Source: Paenarthrobacter ilicis (GTDB taxonomy: Bacteria > Actinomycetota > Actinomycetes > Actinomycetales > Micrococcaceae). Taken from it: 64,000 bases of DNA. Positions 17,285 through 25,106 of this stretch are shown here, piece by piece. The stretch covers positions 62,001 through 126,000 of the forward strand of contig NZ_JAFBCD010000001.1 in assembly GCF_016907545.1 (NCBI RefSeq), in the 5' to 3' direction. The notes below the pieces were generated by a model. That model saw only the letters and a program-made list of their open reading frames with translations. It did no database searches and was not told the DNA's origin. How positions within the stretch are numbered: the first letter of the stretch is position 1; the number at the start of each line of letters is the position of its first letter. Made by a program: the position numbers and the translations under genes.

Positions 17285-18256
17285 CTATTGACCCCGATCA
17301 ACCGCCAGGAACCGTTGGGCCAGGTGCGCGAATGCATCCGCCAGGCCTGCCGGCTCTGCGCGATGGATCGGCGCGTCGAAGCGGGCAAGGGAAGCGGCCA
17401 ACGCCACCCAGGACCACGAGCCCATGGTTACCCGGCACGTGTCCTTCTCCAATTCCTCCACGCTGCCTTCGCCGATGAACGGAGCAGCCAGGGACGCTGC
17501 CATCCCAAGGACGGCGCTTCCCTCACACGGCCAGGAGGCAGACGAACCGGCGGATCCGCGGAAACGTCCTGACAGGTATTGCTGGACATCTCCGCCGGGC
17601 AGCGACCGCGGGTGGAATGTGGGTCCAGTGGGAATCTTCGGAACCATCCGGTCCGCCCGGAACACACGCCAATCATCCACGTCCAGATCCCAGCCCACCA
17701 CATACCAGCGGGCGTTGCGGAACACCAGGTGATGCGGTTCGATCCTCCTCCGGGATGGTTTGGAGTCGGACTCTTTGCCCGCCTGAACGTACTCGAAGCG
17801 CAGTACCTCCTGTGCCCTGACGGCAGTGCTGAGGGCAACCAGGACGTCGGAGGCCACCCCCGGCTCCGATGGTGGAGCGGTGGAGAAGGAGATGCTGTCC
17901 ACGCGATGACGGAGCCGTGACGGCATGACTTGCCGGACGGTATGCAGCGCCCGCAACGCTGGCTCGGGATCGCTCAGTCCGGCGGCCCAGGACGCTTGAA
18001 GGGCCACAGCCAGGGCGACGGCTTGCTCGTCGTCGAACAGCAGTGGCGGGAGCTCGGAGCCGGCGTCCAGGCGGTAGCCGCCGTCCGGCCCTTTGAACGC
18101 GAGGACGCGGTACCCCAGCTCCCTGAGCCGATCAACATCGCGGCGGAGGGTGCGGTCACTGACGTCCAACCGGTCGGCAAGGACCCCGCCAGGCCAATCG
18201 CGCCGGGTTTGGAGTAGGGAGAGCAGTGCCAACATGCGGGCCGAAGGTGTTGCCAT
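17285..18256 (-). CDS. WYL-domain HTH transcriptional regulator (YafY type)
   Basis: The 323-residue protein has an N-terminal DeoR-like HTH_11 (about residues 6-60; MLALLSLLQTRRDWPGGVLADRLDVSDRTLRRDVDRLRELGY), then a WYL domain (about 140-215; RIEPHHLVFRNARWYVVGWDLDVDDWRVFRADRM, with the characteristic aromatic-Arg pattern) and a WCX-like C-terminal part. WYL proteins sense nucleic acid or small ligands. It is divergent from a PhnB-like VOC gene and the 100-base gap contains a 23-bp near-palindrome, so it probably controls that gene and itself. Confidence 0.9.
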   Translation of the reverse strand: MATPSARMLALLSLLQTRRDWPGGVLADRLDVSDRTLRRDVDRLRELGYRVLAFKGPDGGYRLDAGSELPPLLFDDEQAVALAVALQASWAAGLSDPEPALRALHTVRQVMPSRLRHRVDSISFSTAPPSEPGVASDVLVALSTAVRAQEVLRFEYVQAGKESDSKPSRRRIEPHHLVFRNARWYVVGWDLDVDDWRVFRADRMVPKIPTGPTFHPRSLPGGDVQQYLSGRFRGSAGSSASWPCEGSAVLGMAASLAAPFIGEGSVEELEKDTCRVTMGSWSWVALAASLARFDAPIHRAEPAGLADAFAHLAQRFLAVDRGQ

Positions 18257-18275
18257 ATTTCCAGTCTCCTCGAAA

Positions 18276-18298
18276 TAGCGGACAGAATCTGACCGCTA
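18276..18298. promoter_or_regulatory. Candidate WYL-regulator operator
   Basis: Near-perfect 23-bp dyad: TAGCGG-a-CAGA-a-TCTG-a-CCGCTA. Only the 7th/17th positions and the centre do not pair. It lies between the two divergent starts. Confidence 0.72.
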
Positions 18299-18355
18299 CT
18301 CCTGTGAAGCTGTTCGTGGCGCTGGCAACCACGCCACCCGTACAAGGAGAAACAC

Positions 18356-18778
18356 ATGCCGATCACCATCACCCCCCACCTCAACTTCCGGGGCACAGCA
18401 CGCAAGGCGCTCGAGCTGTACCGCGAGGCCTTTGGAGGCGAACTCTCCGTCATCACCTACGCCGATATGGGCAACGCCAACACGGACACGGCGGACCATG
18501 TGGTGTGGGGACAAGTAGAGGCCGGAAATGGGTTCCGGATCATGGCCCACGACGTTTACCCGCACTTGCCGTGGCATCAGGGGCAAAACCCGTTCTACGT
18601 TTCCGTGCGGGGGACCAGCGATGCCGAGCTTCAGGGGTATTGGGACAAGCTGGCCACTGGAGGCTCGATCATCCAGCCTCTGGGACCATCCCAGTGGGCC
18701 CCCCTTTACGGCCAACTCACTGACGCCTTTGGCGTCACCTGGGTGCTGGACCTTGAAGCCGCCTACACCCCGGCCTGA
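18356..18778 (+). CDS. PhnB-like VOC family protein
   Basis: A 140-residue glyoxalase-fold protein of the PhnB/3-demethylubiquinone-methyltransferase-like group: ITPHLNFRGTARKALELYREAFGGELSVITYADM at the start, and SVRGTSDAELQGYWDKLATGGSIIQPLGPSQWAPLYGQLTDAFGVTWVLDL at the end. The start ATG follows AAGGAG. Enzymatic role unknown; the divergent WYL regulator and shared palindrome suggest induction by a specific compound. The next gene is another VOC protein of a different subgroup. Confidence 0.85.
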   Translation: MPITITPHLNFRGTARKALELYREAFGGELSVITYADMGNANTDTADHVVWGQVEAGNGFRIMAHDVYPHLPWHQGQNPFYVSVRGTSDAELQGYWDKLATGGSIIQPLGPSQWAPLYGQLTDAFGVTWVLDLEAAYTPA

Positions 18779-18804
18779 CCCTGCTTCCCGGCGGCTCCCC
18801 GGCG

Positions 18805-18810
18805 TAGCCT
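18805..18810 (+). promoter_or_regulatory. -10 box TAGCCT, leaderless start
   Basis: TAGCCT followed by six bases and the ATG at 18817. There is no ribosome site, so the mRNA probably begins at the ATG. This fixes the start over the TTG two codons earlier. Confidence 0.6.
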
Positions 18811-18816
18811 TTGTCC

Positions 18817-19197
18817 ATGAGACTGAAAATGCTGAGCATCCACGTCAAGGACCCTGCGCTGGCCCACGCCTTCTACACGGGGACCCTGGGCTTCGACACC
18901 TTGATGGCCATGCCCGAGTACAACCTTTTCATCATCAAGGACCCAGGGGCTGGGGACGATTCACCGGGACTGTTGCTTGAACCCAGCGACAACCCGATCG
19001 GCTCCGACTACATGAATGCGGTGTACCAAGCAGGGATGCCTGCCCTGGTCCTTGGGGTACCGGACGTGCGGGCAGAGTACGATCGCCTGCTTGCCGCCGG
19101 AGTGGCCTTCAAAAGCGAGCCGGCGGAGGACCCGTCCGGCATCAGCGCGGTGTTCGACGACGGCTGCGGAAACTACGTCCAACTCCACCAGGACTGA
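18817..19197 (+). CDS. VOC family protein
   Basis: A 126-residue glyoxalase-type protein: LKMLSIHVKDPALAHAFYTGTLGFDTLM opens the first beta-alpha-beta unit and the C-terminus ISAVFDDGCGNYVQLHQD forms the last strand with its metal-ligand-like position. It follows the PhnB-like gene by 38 bases but appears to have its own leaderless promoter. Substrate unknown. Confidence 0.85.
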   Translation: MRLKMLSIHVKDPALAHAFYTGTLGFDTLMAMPEYNLFIIKDPGAGDDSPGLLLEPSDNPIGSDYMNAVYQAGMPALVLGVPDVRAEYDRLLAAGVAFKSEPAEDPSGISAVFDDGCGNYVQLHQD

Positions 19198-19222
19198 ACT
19201 GCTTCGGCGTAAAAATGAAATG

Positions 19223-19259
19223 GCTGTGGCCGGGACATACGTCCCGGCCACAGCTTTTT
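19223..19259 (+). terminator. Rho-independent terminator
   Basis: Perfect 14-bp stem GCTGTGGCCGGGAC / GTCCCGGCCACAGC with ATAC loop and TTTTT after it. It ends the rightward VOC gene and faces the leftward DUF5997 gene. Confidence 0.93.
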
Positions 19260-19281
19260 GATGCCTATGTGCCCTAGAACC

Positions 19282-19731
19282 CTACGCGTGGTTGCGCTTG
19301 GTGCCCTTGGGGGCCTCGCGCTTGGCGGCCGCGTTTTCACGGGCCTCCTTCGTGGCGGCCTTCTTGTGTGCTTCATCTTTCACGCGCTGGGCTTCGCTGC
19401 GAACAGCGGCGTGGGTGGCGCGCTCGGTGACCAGCCACTGCGGGGGAGCTTGCAGCAGCTCGGCGATCTGCGCCGTCGTGAGTGCGTCTTCCACTCCACC
19501 GCGGGCCAGGCCGCTGATGGAGATGTTCAGCTTCTGCGCCACCACCGGACGCGGGTGCGGGCCGTTGCGGCGCAGTTCGGCCAACCACTCCGGCGGGTTG
19601 GCCTGAAGCTCGGCGAATTCATCGCGGGAGATGGATGAATCCTGGAACTCCTGGGGTGTTGCGGGCAGGTAGATGCCGAGTTTCTTGGCAACTGTTGCCG
19701 GCTTCATGGACTGGGAGTTGGAGGACGTCAT
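19282..19731 (-). CDS. DUF5997 family protein
   Basis: A 149-residue actinobacterial protein of unknown function. It begins MTSSNSQSMKPATVAKKLGIYLPATPQEFQDSSISRDEFAELQANPPEWLAELRRNGPHPRPVVAQKLN; the middle has an HTH-like ISISGLARGGVEDALTTAQIAELLQAPPQWL, and the C-terminus (about 105-149) is a Lys/Arg/Glu/Ala-rich tail. The basic tail suggests nucleic-acid contact. It is divergent, with 33 bases between starts, from an orphan LysR-type effector domain, and both have leaderless-type promoters. Family recognition is from memory. Confidence 0.8.
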   Translation of the reverse strand: MTSSNSQSMKPATVAKKLGIYLPATPQEFQDSSISRDEFAELQANPPEWLAELRRNGPHPRPVVAQKLNISISGLARGGVEDALTTAQIAELLQAPPQWLVTERATHAAVRSEAQRVKDEAHKKAATKEARENAAAKREAPKGTKRNHA

Positions 19732-19737
19732 GCTTCA

Positions 19738-19758
19738 AGGGTATCTGGCCGGTACTGT
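19738..19758. promoter_or_regulatory. Back-to-back leaderless -10 boxes (DUF5997 / LysR-like)
   Basis: On the minus strand TACCCT (19743-19738) lies six bases from the DUF5997 ATG; on the plus strand TACTGT (19753-19758) lies six bases from the GTG at 19765. The boxes are 9 bases apart, so each -35 region overlaps the other gene's start. Confidence 0.62.
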
Positions 19759-19764
19759 GAGTGT

Positions 19765-20490
19765 GTGCCAGCCGCTGAAGAATCCCCCGAAACAATTGAG
19801 CCGCTCCCCAACCTCCGCTTCGCCTATGTTGCAGGTGTGACGCCCGGGAAGTGGATCCGCCGGTGGGAAGAGCGGATGCCCACGGTTCCGTTGGTCTCCT
19901 TCATGTCCGACGACGACGCCCAGGTTTCGGTACTGCGCGACGGTTCCGCAGACCTCAGCTTTGTCCGGTTGCCCGTGGAACGCGACGGCCTGAACGTCAT
20001 CCCGCTCTACGAGGAGCAACCTGTGGTGGTGGCCCCCAAGGGCCACGAAATCTCCGTGTTCGAGGAAGTCGCGCTGGACGATTTGTCCGAGGAGAACTTC
20101 CTGGACATCGACGAAATGGGTGGGCCGGACATGGCCCTCCAGGTGGTTGCATCCGGTGCCGGGCTGGCGATCCTTCCGATGTCCGTGGCGCGTCACCTGA
20201 ATGCTAAAGACACTGTCATGCGTCGCCTGACCGGGGCTCCCACCACGCAGATCGGCTTGGCGTGGCTGGAGGGTTCGGACAGCCCCATCATTGAAGAGTT
20301 CATTGGAATCGTCCGGGGACGGACGGCGCAGAGTTCGCGCCAACCATCAGCCCAACAGGAGAAGCCCAAGAAGGCGCCCAAGCCCGATCGTCGTGGCGGC
20401 GGCCCAAAGAAGCCCGCGGTCGCGCAGCGCTACGCCCCCAATCCGGACAAGGGTCGCGGCAAGGGTTCGCGGAAGAAGGGCAAGCGCTGA
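19765..20490 (+). CDS. Orphan LysR-type substrate-binding domain with basic tail
   Basis: The 241-residue product starts directly with an effector-binding fold like the C-terminal half of LysR regulators (LRFAYVAGVTPGKWIRRWEERMPTVPL..., SADLSFVRLPV, LNVIPLYEEQPVVVAPKGHEI, VASGAGLAILPMSVARHL). No HTH precedes it: the frame begins at the leaderless GTG. After about residue 190 comes a Lys/Arg/Gly/Pro-rich tail (KKAPKPDRRGGGPKKPA..., GKGSRKKGKR) that could bind nucleic acid. It may have lost the LysR HTH or act with the DUF5997 protein next to it. Confidence 0.85.
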   Translation: MPAAEESPETIEPLPNLRFAYVAGVTPGKWIRRWEERMPTVPLVSFMSDDDAQVSVLRDGSADLSFVRLPVERDGLNVIPLYEEQPVVVAPKGHEISVFEEVALDDLSEENFLDIDEMGGPDMALQVVASGAGLAILPMSVARHLNAKDTVMRRLTGAPTTQIGLAWLEGSDSPIIEEFIGIVRGRTAQSSRQPSAQQEKPKKAPKPDRRGGGPKKPAVAQRYAPNPDKGRGKGSRKKGKR

Positions 20491-21189
20491 CTATTCGCCG
20501 TGGATGGTGGTTTGCTGCTGCTCTGAACGGTTGAGGTACGCGAGGAGCAAATCCGCCGCACGGTCCAGTTGACCCGTTTCCAAGGCTGCGCAGATCTGCT
20601 CATTCTCCGTGAGCCAGTCGCTGTAGAAGTGCGCGTTCATGGTGGCTTTGTGGAAGTAGAGCCGCATCTCGGCCAGGATCTGCGCCATGATCGTGTTCAA
20701 CCGGTTGCTCTCGGCCAGGGCCACGATTGCACCGTGGAAGTGCTGGTTGGCGCTTCCCAACCCCTCGTTGTCGTTGCTCGCAGCAGCCTGCTTGCCTTCC
20801 TCGACGGCGGCCCTGACGGCGGCTACGCGCTCGGGTGAACCGCCGGCGCGGATGGAACTGACCTCGATTGCCCGGCGAACCGTGTAGACGTCGTGGATGT
20901 CGCCTGCTTCAAGAGTGGCCACAAAGACGCCCTTATTGGGCTGGCGGAGGAGTAGGCGTTCACCGGCCAGTTCGGCGAAAGCTTCGCGGACGGTGTTCCG
21001 GGAAACGCCCAGGTCCTCGGCAATGGTGGCTTCGGTGAGCTTGGCCCCCGGGACCAGGAATCCTTCGGCCAATTGGTAGCGCAGCTCCTCCGCGACTCTC
21101 TCGGCTACGGACGGAACTTTCATCCGCACCCTGGCCCGCGCACCGTCAAAGCCAGCGTGTTCGCTTTTTTCCTGATCTGCACTGGCCAT
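20491..21189 (-). CDS. GntR-family regulator of the pxp/biotin-carboxylase operon
   Basis: FadR-subfamily regulator of 232 residues: winged helix at about residues 22-90 (SVAERVAEELRYQLAEGFLVPGAKLTEATIAEDLGVSRNTVREAFAELAGERLLLRQPNKGVFVA) and FCD domain at about 95-215 (HDVYTVRRAIEVSSIRA, ANQHFHGAIVALAESNRL). TAATTT six bases from the ATG suggests a leaderless mRNA. It diverges from pxpA and the gap carries a nested perfect palindrome (21217-21264). Its stop abuts the stop of the convergent LysR-like gene. Confidence 0.9.
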   Translation of the reverse strand: MASADQEKSEHAGFDGARARVRMKVPSVAERVAEELRYQLAEGFLVPGAKLTEATIAEDLGVSRNTVREAFAELAGERLLLRQPNKGVFVATLEAGDIHDVYTVRRAIEVSSIRAGGSPERVAAVRAAVEEGKQAAASNDNEGLGSANQHFHGAIVALAESNRLNTIMAQILAEMRLYFHKATMNAHFYSDWLTENEQICAALETGQLDRAADLLLAYLNRSEQQQTTIHGE

Positions 21190-21195
21190 GCCTCA

Positions 21196-21201
21196 AAATT
21201 A
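21196..21201 (-). promoter_or_regulatory. -10 box TAATTT, leaderless GntR start
   Basis: TAATTT on the minus strand, six bases before the ATG at 21189, with no ribosome site. Confidence 0.58.
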
Positions 21202-21216
21202 CACGATTGCCGAAAA

Positions 21217-21264
21217 CTAGGATCGCTGGATTGTTGAACAATCCAGCAGATTGATGCATCCTAG
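21217..21264. promoter_or_regulatory. Nested palindromic operator between gntR and pxpA
   Basis: Inner perfect palindrome with 11-bp arms GCTGGATTGTT / AACAATCCAGC around one G (21225-21247). Outer 7-bp arms CTAGGAT (21217-21223) and ATCCTAG (21258-21264) flank it unevenly. It lies between the GntR start and pxpA and is the obvious site for that regulator. Confidence 0.82.
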
Positions 21265-21298
21265 ATGTAACGCGCATCACGAGGCAGGGATCACACTC

Positions 21299-22057
21299 AT
21301 GGCAATCATTGACTTGAACAGCGACGTCGGAGAGTCTTTCGGCCGGTGGACACTTGGCGATGATTCGGCCATGTTCCGCTCCGTCTCCAGCGCAAACGTG
21401 GCCTGTGGATTTCACGCTGGCGACCCCAGCGTCATCCGCAACACCTGCGAAAAGGCGGTTGAGGCCGGCGTCGTTATCGGAGCGCATGTGGGCTACCGTG
21501 ATCTGGCGGGATTCGGCAGGCGCTTCATGGACATCGATCCCGTGGAGCTGGCTGACGATGTTGTGTACCAGATCGGTGCCTTGCAAGCCTTGGCTGCCGT
21601 GTCCGGCGCCAAGGTCCACTACGTCAAGCCGCACGGCGGCCTCTACAACGCGATCGTGAAGCACACCGCCCAGGCACGCGCCGTCGTCGAGGCTGTGAAA
21701 TCGGTTGACCCCAACCTTCCGATCCTTGGCCTCCCCGGCTCCGAGGTCCTGCGCCTCGCTGAGGAAGCCGGCCTTCGGGGCGTTTCCGAAGCATTCGCGG
21801 ACCGTGCTTACAACCCGGACGGCACGCTGGTTTCCCGCTCACAACCGGGGGCCGTTCTTCATGACCCCTCAGAAGTGGCCCAGCACGTCCTGCGCATGGC
21901 TACCGAACAGTCCGTCAGGACCATTGACGGTTCCATCCTGAAAATCCGCGCAGAGAGCATCTGCGTGCATGGTGACTCACCCGGAGCCGTGGCAATGGCT
22001 ACCGCAGTGAAGTCCGCTCTGGGCGACGCCGGCGTAACTGTCGGCTCGTTCCTCTAG
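21299..22057 (+). CDS. pxpA: 5-oxoprolinase subunit A (LamB/YcsF family)
   Basis: Subunit of the ATP-dependent 5-oxoprolinase PxpABC, which opens the lactam ring of pyroglutamate. The 252 residues show the family signatures [72 protein letters not shown] and [11 protein letters not shown], with the conserved Asp/His pattern of this polysaccharide-deacetylase-like barrel. The start ATG at 21299 matches the family N-terminus (MAIIDLN). It is the first gene of the operon pxpA-MFS-pxpBC-biotin carboxylase. Confidence 0.93.
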   Translation: MAIIDLNSDVGESFGRWTLGDDSAMFRSVSSANVACGFHAGDPSVIRNTCEKAVEAGVVIGAHVGYRDLAGFGRRFMDIDPVELADDVVYQIGALQALAAVSGAKVHYVKPHGGLYNAIVKHTAQARAVVEAVKSVDPNLPILGLPGSEVLRLAEEAGLRGVSEAFADRAYNPDGTLVSRSQPGAVLHDPSEVAQHVLRMATEQSVRTIDGSILKIRAESICVHGDSPGAVAMATAVKSALGDAGVTVGSFL

Positions 22058-22103
22058 TCCCATCCCAGACACCGCACCACCCCTCATCCCCCCGGAGGAC
22101 ATC

Positions 22104-23453
22104 ATGACCAGCACCAACAATGCAGCCAAGGCAGTGACAAGGAAGCCACCGCCCGGCGCGCTCAAGGCGTACATTGCCAGCCTCACCGGTACCTCGCTGG
22201 AGTACTACGACTTCGCGATCTACTCGGTGGCCTCGGCCCTCGTGTTTCCCAAGATCTTTTTCCCCGGCAATGACGAGTTCGTGGCGTTGCTCCTCTCATT
22301 CTCAGCATTTGCGGTTGGTTACTTGGCCCGGCCGATTGGTGGCGTGATCTTTGGTCGCCTCGGAGACAAGATTGGCCGTAAGTACGTCCTGGTCTTCACG
22401 CTCGTCCTGATCGGCGTCGCTACGGTCCTCATCGGCGCGCTGCCTGACTACTCAGTGATCGGTGTCGCGGCGCCCACCATCCTGGTGCTCCTGCGTTTGG
22501 CGCAGGGCATTGGCGTTGGTGGCGAATGGGGCGGTGCAGTGCTGCTGTCCAGCGAATTCGGCGACCCCAACAAGCGCGGCTTCTGGTCTTCCGCGGCCCA
22601 GATCGGCCCGCCCGCCGGCAACCTCATGGCCAACGGTGTCCTCGCCATTCTCGCCGCTTCCCTCAGCGAACAAGCCTTCCTGTCTTGGGGCTGGCGCGTA
22701 GCCTTCCTGGCCTCCGCACTTCTGGTGGGCTTCGGCCTGATCATCCGGCTGAAGCTTGAAGAAACCCCCGTATTCAAGGCCATCCAGGCCCAAGGCGACC
22801 GTCCCAAGGCTCCCATCAAGGAAGTCTTCACCACGCAACCCAAGGCGTTGGTGGCCGCGGCTCTCTCCCGTGTTTGCCCTGACATCCTGTACGCACTGTT
22901 TACGGTGTTCGTGGCTGTTTATGCCACCAAGGAACTGGGCATGACCACCGGCAACGTGCTGTCCGCCATCTTGATCGGCTCCGCATTCCAGCTCTTCCTC
23001 ATCCCCGCGGCCGGTGCGCTGACGGACCGTTTCAACCGTCGCTGGGTCTACGGCATCGCCGCAGCTGCAACAGCGGCTTACATTCCCCTGTTCTTCCTCA
23101 TGATCCAGGGCAAGTCCGTTGCCATGCTGACAGTCGGCACCGTGATTGGCCTGGCACTCCACGCCTTCATGTACGGCCCCCAGGCCGCCTTCATCACGGA
23201 GCAGTTCCCTGCCCGCCTGCGGTATGCGGGCAGCTCGCTGGCCTACACCCTGGCCGGTGTCGTTGGCGGAGCCATTGCACCCATCATCTTCACGGCGCTC
23301 TACGGCGCAGCCGGTGGCGGTTGGTACCTGATCGCCGTCTACATCCTGGTGGCCGCTGTTGTCACCATCGTCGGCATGCTCCTCGGCCGCGACCCCGAGC
23401 CGGAAGAAGACGTCCGACTGATGCAGGGGACGCACGCTCAGCCGGCGACGTAA
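22104..23453 (+). CDS. MFS transporter, metabolite:H+ symporter (MHS) type
   Basis: Twelve-helix proton symporter of 449 residues. The N-terminus has LTGTSLEYYDFAIYSVASALVFPKIFFP and YLARPIGGVIFGRLGDKIGRK, the MHS-type signature; RLAQGIGVGGEWGGAVLL is also typical. A GGAGGAC site precedes the ATG. Placed between pxpA and pxpBC, it probably imports the lactam or amide used by the operon, such as 5-oxoproline; the substrate is inferred from context. Confidence 0.9.
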   Translation: MTSTNNAAKAVTRKPPPGALKAYIASLTGTSLEYYDFAIYSVASALVFPKIFFPGNDEFVALLLSFSAFAVGYLARPIGGVIFGRLGDKIGRKYVLVFTLVLIGVATVLIGALPDYSVIGVAAPTILVLLRLAQGIGVGGEWGGAVLLSSEFGDPNKRGFWSSAAQIGPPAGNLMANGVLAILAASLSEQAFLSWGWRVAFLASALLVGFGLIIRLKLEETPVFKAIQAQGDRPKAPIKEVFTTQPKALVAAALSRVCPDILYALFTVFVAVYATKELGMTTGNVLSAILIGSAFQLFLIPAAGALTDRFNRRWVYGIAAAATAAYIPLFFLMIQGKSVAMLTVGTVIGLALHAFMYGPQAAFITEQFPARLRYAGSSLAYTLAGVVGGAIAPIIFTALYGAAGGGWYLIAVYILVAAVVTIVGMLLGRDPEPEEDVRLMQGTHAQPAT

Positions 23454-23459
23454 CGAAAA

Positions 23460-25106
23460 ATGGAAACCGTGATGCACACAGCTACAGCCAAGAGGGTTCG
23501 CTCCGTCAGGCCCGTCGGCACCCGCGCCGTGCTGGCCGAACTGGACGGCCTGCAGGATGTCCTCGCGCTGCAGGACATGCTCAACAAGTCTCCGCTGCCC
23601 GGGCAGGTGGACGTACTTGCCGCCGCGGAAACGGTGATGGTGGTGGGTGAATCTGCCGCTGCCACCCGCGCCATTGGCGCCCGCCTTCTTGAGTTGGAGC
23701 TTTTGCCCCGTGAAGCCACCGGCTCAGGCCTGGTGGTCATAGATACGGTGTACGACGGCGAAGACCTCGCCGATGTCGCTGAATTGACCCGACTGAGCGT
23801 CGAAGGCGTTGTTGCTGCCCACACCGGCCAGATTTGGACGGTTGCCTTCGCTGGCTTCGCGCCCGGATTTGGGTACATGGTGGGAGAGAACGAGGCCCTC
23901 ACGGTTCCTCGCCGTTCTTCCCCGCGTACAGCAGTTCCCGCTGGGTCCGTGGCCCTCGGTGGTCAGTACTCGGCCGTCTACCCTCGCCGTTCGCCGGGCG
24001 GGTGGCAGTTGATAGGCCGGACCGGGGCCCGGATGTGGGACTTGGACCGCGCGCAGCCGGCGCTGGTTCGCCCGGGTGATCGTGTGCAATACCGGGCCAT
24101 CCGCGAGGTCGTGAACGCCACGGCAGCCGTTGACCAGGAGCCTGGAAAGGAACCCCACCAAGGACCTGGCCTCTTTGTTGTGTCCCCGGGAGCACAGAGT
24201 TTGATCCAGGATTTGGGGCGCCGCGGCTACGGCCCGTTGGGGGTCTCCGCTGCAGGCGCACTGGACCGGGCATCGCTCCGGCGGGCCAACCGGCTGGTAG
24301 GAAACCACGCTGCCGCCGCAGCCATCGAGTCCGTCAGCGGTGGGCTGGCACTGGAAGCGGTGGAGGACCAGGTGATTGCCGTGACCGGTGCGCCGGCAAC
24401 GCTGACGGTCCAACCGCCGTCGTGGACGGATTCCGACGGCGACACCCGGCAAGGTGCCCCGAGGACAGTTCCCATGGCCACCCCGTTCGCCCTGCTTGAC
24501 GGTGAGGTCCTCACGGTGGGCCCGCCTGCCTCAGGCTTCCGGAATTACGTGGCCATCCGCGGCGGAGTGGATGTCCCGGAGGTCCTGGGCAGCAGGTCCA
24601 CCGACACCATGTCCGGGATCGGACCAAAGCCCTTGGCCGCCGGCACGGTGCTGCCCCGGGGCGCGGCCACGGCCTCCACAGCCGTGGGCAGCCCCGAACT
24701 GCAGCCTGAGTTTCCAGGCGCCGGAGTAACCGAAGTGGAGGTGGTTCCCGGGCCTCGTGCCGACTGGTTCGACCCATCAGCCATGGAGTCCCTGACCAGC
24801 CAGGACTGGGTGGTGACACCCCAATCAAATCGCGTGGGGCTACGCCTGGACGGGATGCCGCTGGAGCGGACCCGTGACGGTGAGCTCCCCAGCGAAGGAA
24901 CCATGGCCGGAGCGCTGCAGATACCGCCCGCCGGACTTCCTGTCCTCTTCCTGGCGGACCACCCCATCACGGGCGGCTACCCGGTGATTGGCGTGGTGCG
25001 GGATGAACACCTGGACCGGGTGGCGCAGGTCCCCATCGGCGGGCGGATCCGGTTCCGCCTTTCCCCGGAATTCAACAAGACCAAAGAAGTGAGTGAAGAT
25101 GCATAA
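23460..25106 (+). CDS. Fused 5-oxoprolinase subunits B and C (KipI-KipA; AHS1-AHS2)
   Basis: A 548-residue fusion. The N-terminal half (about 15-215) is the AHS1/PxpB domain with [76 protein letters not shown]; the C-terminal half (about 235-540) is AHS2/PxpC with [55 protein letters not shown] and the end [35 protein letters not shown]. The same two domains form the carboxyltransferase of urea carboxylase. ATG at 23460 or 23472 are both possible. It overlaps the biotin carboxylase start by 8 bases. Confidence 0.92.
   Translation: METVMHTATAKRVRSVRPVGTRAVLAELDGLQDVLALQDMLNKSPLPGQVDVLAAAETVMVVGESAAATRAIGARLLELELLPREATGSGLVVIDTVYDGEDLADVAELTRLSVEGVVAAHTGQIWTVAFAGFAPGFGYMVGENEALTVPRRSSPRTAVPAGSVALGGQYSAVYPRRSPGGWQLIGRTGARMWDLDRAQPALVRPGDRVQYRAIREVVNATAAVDQEPGKEPHQGPGLFVVSPGAQSLIQDLGRRGYGPLGVSAAGALDRASLRRANRLVGNHAAAAAIESVSGGLALEAVEDQVIAVTGAPATLTVQPPSWTDSDGDTRQGAPRTVPMATPFALLDGEVLTVGPPASGFRNYVAIRGGVDVPEVLGSRSTDTMSGIGPKPLAAGTVLPRGAATASTAVGSPELQPEFPGAGVTEVEVVPGPRADWFDPSAMESLTSQDWVVTPQSNRVGLRLDGMPLERTRDGELPSEGTMAGALQIPPAGLPVLFLADHPITGGYPVIGVVRDEHLDRVAQVPIGGRIRFRLSPEFNKTKEVSEDA

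Noticed and set aside
15844..17478. Plus-strand open frame of about 540 codons running past the permease stop
   Set aside because: It is a different frame of the permease gene continuing over the antisense of the next genes; His/Gly/Arg-rich.
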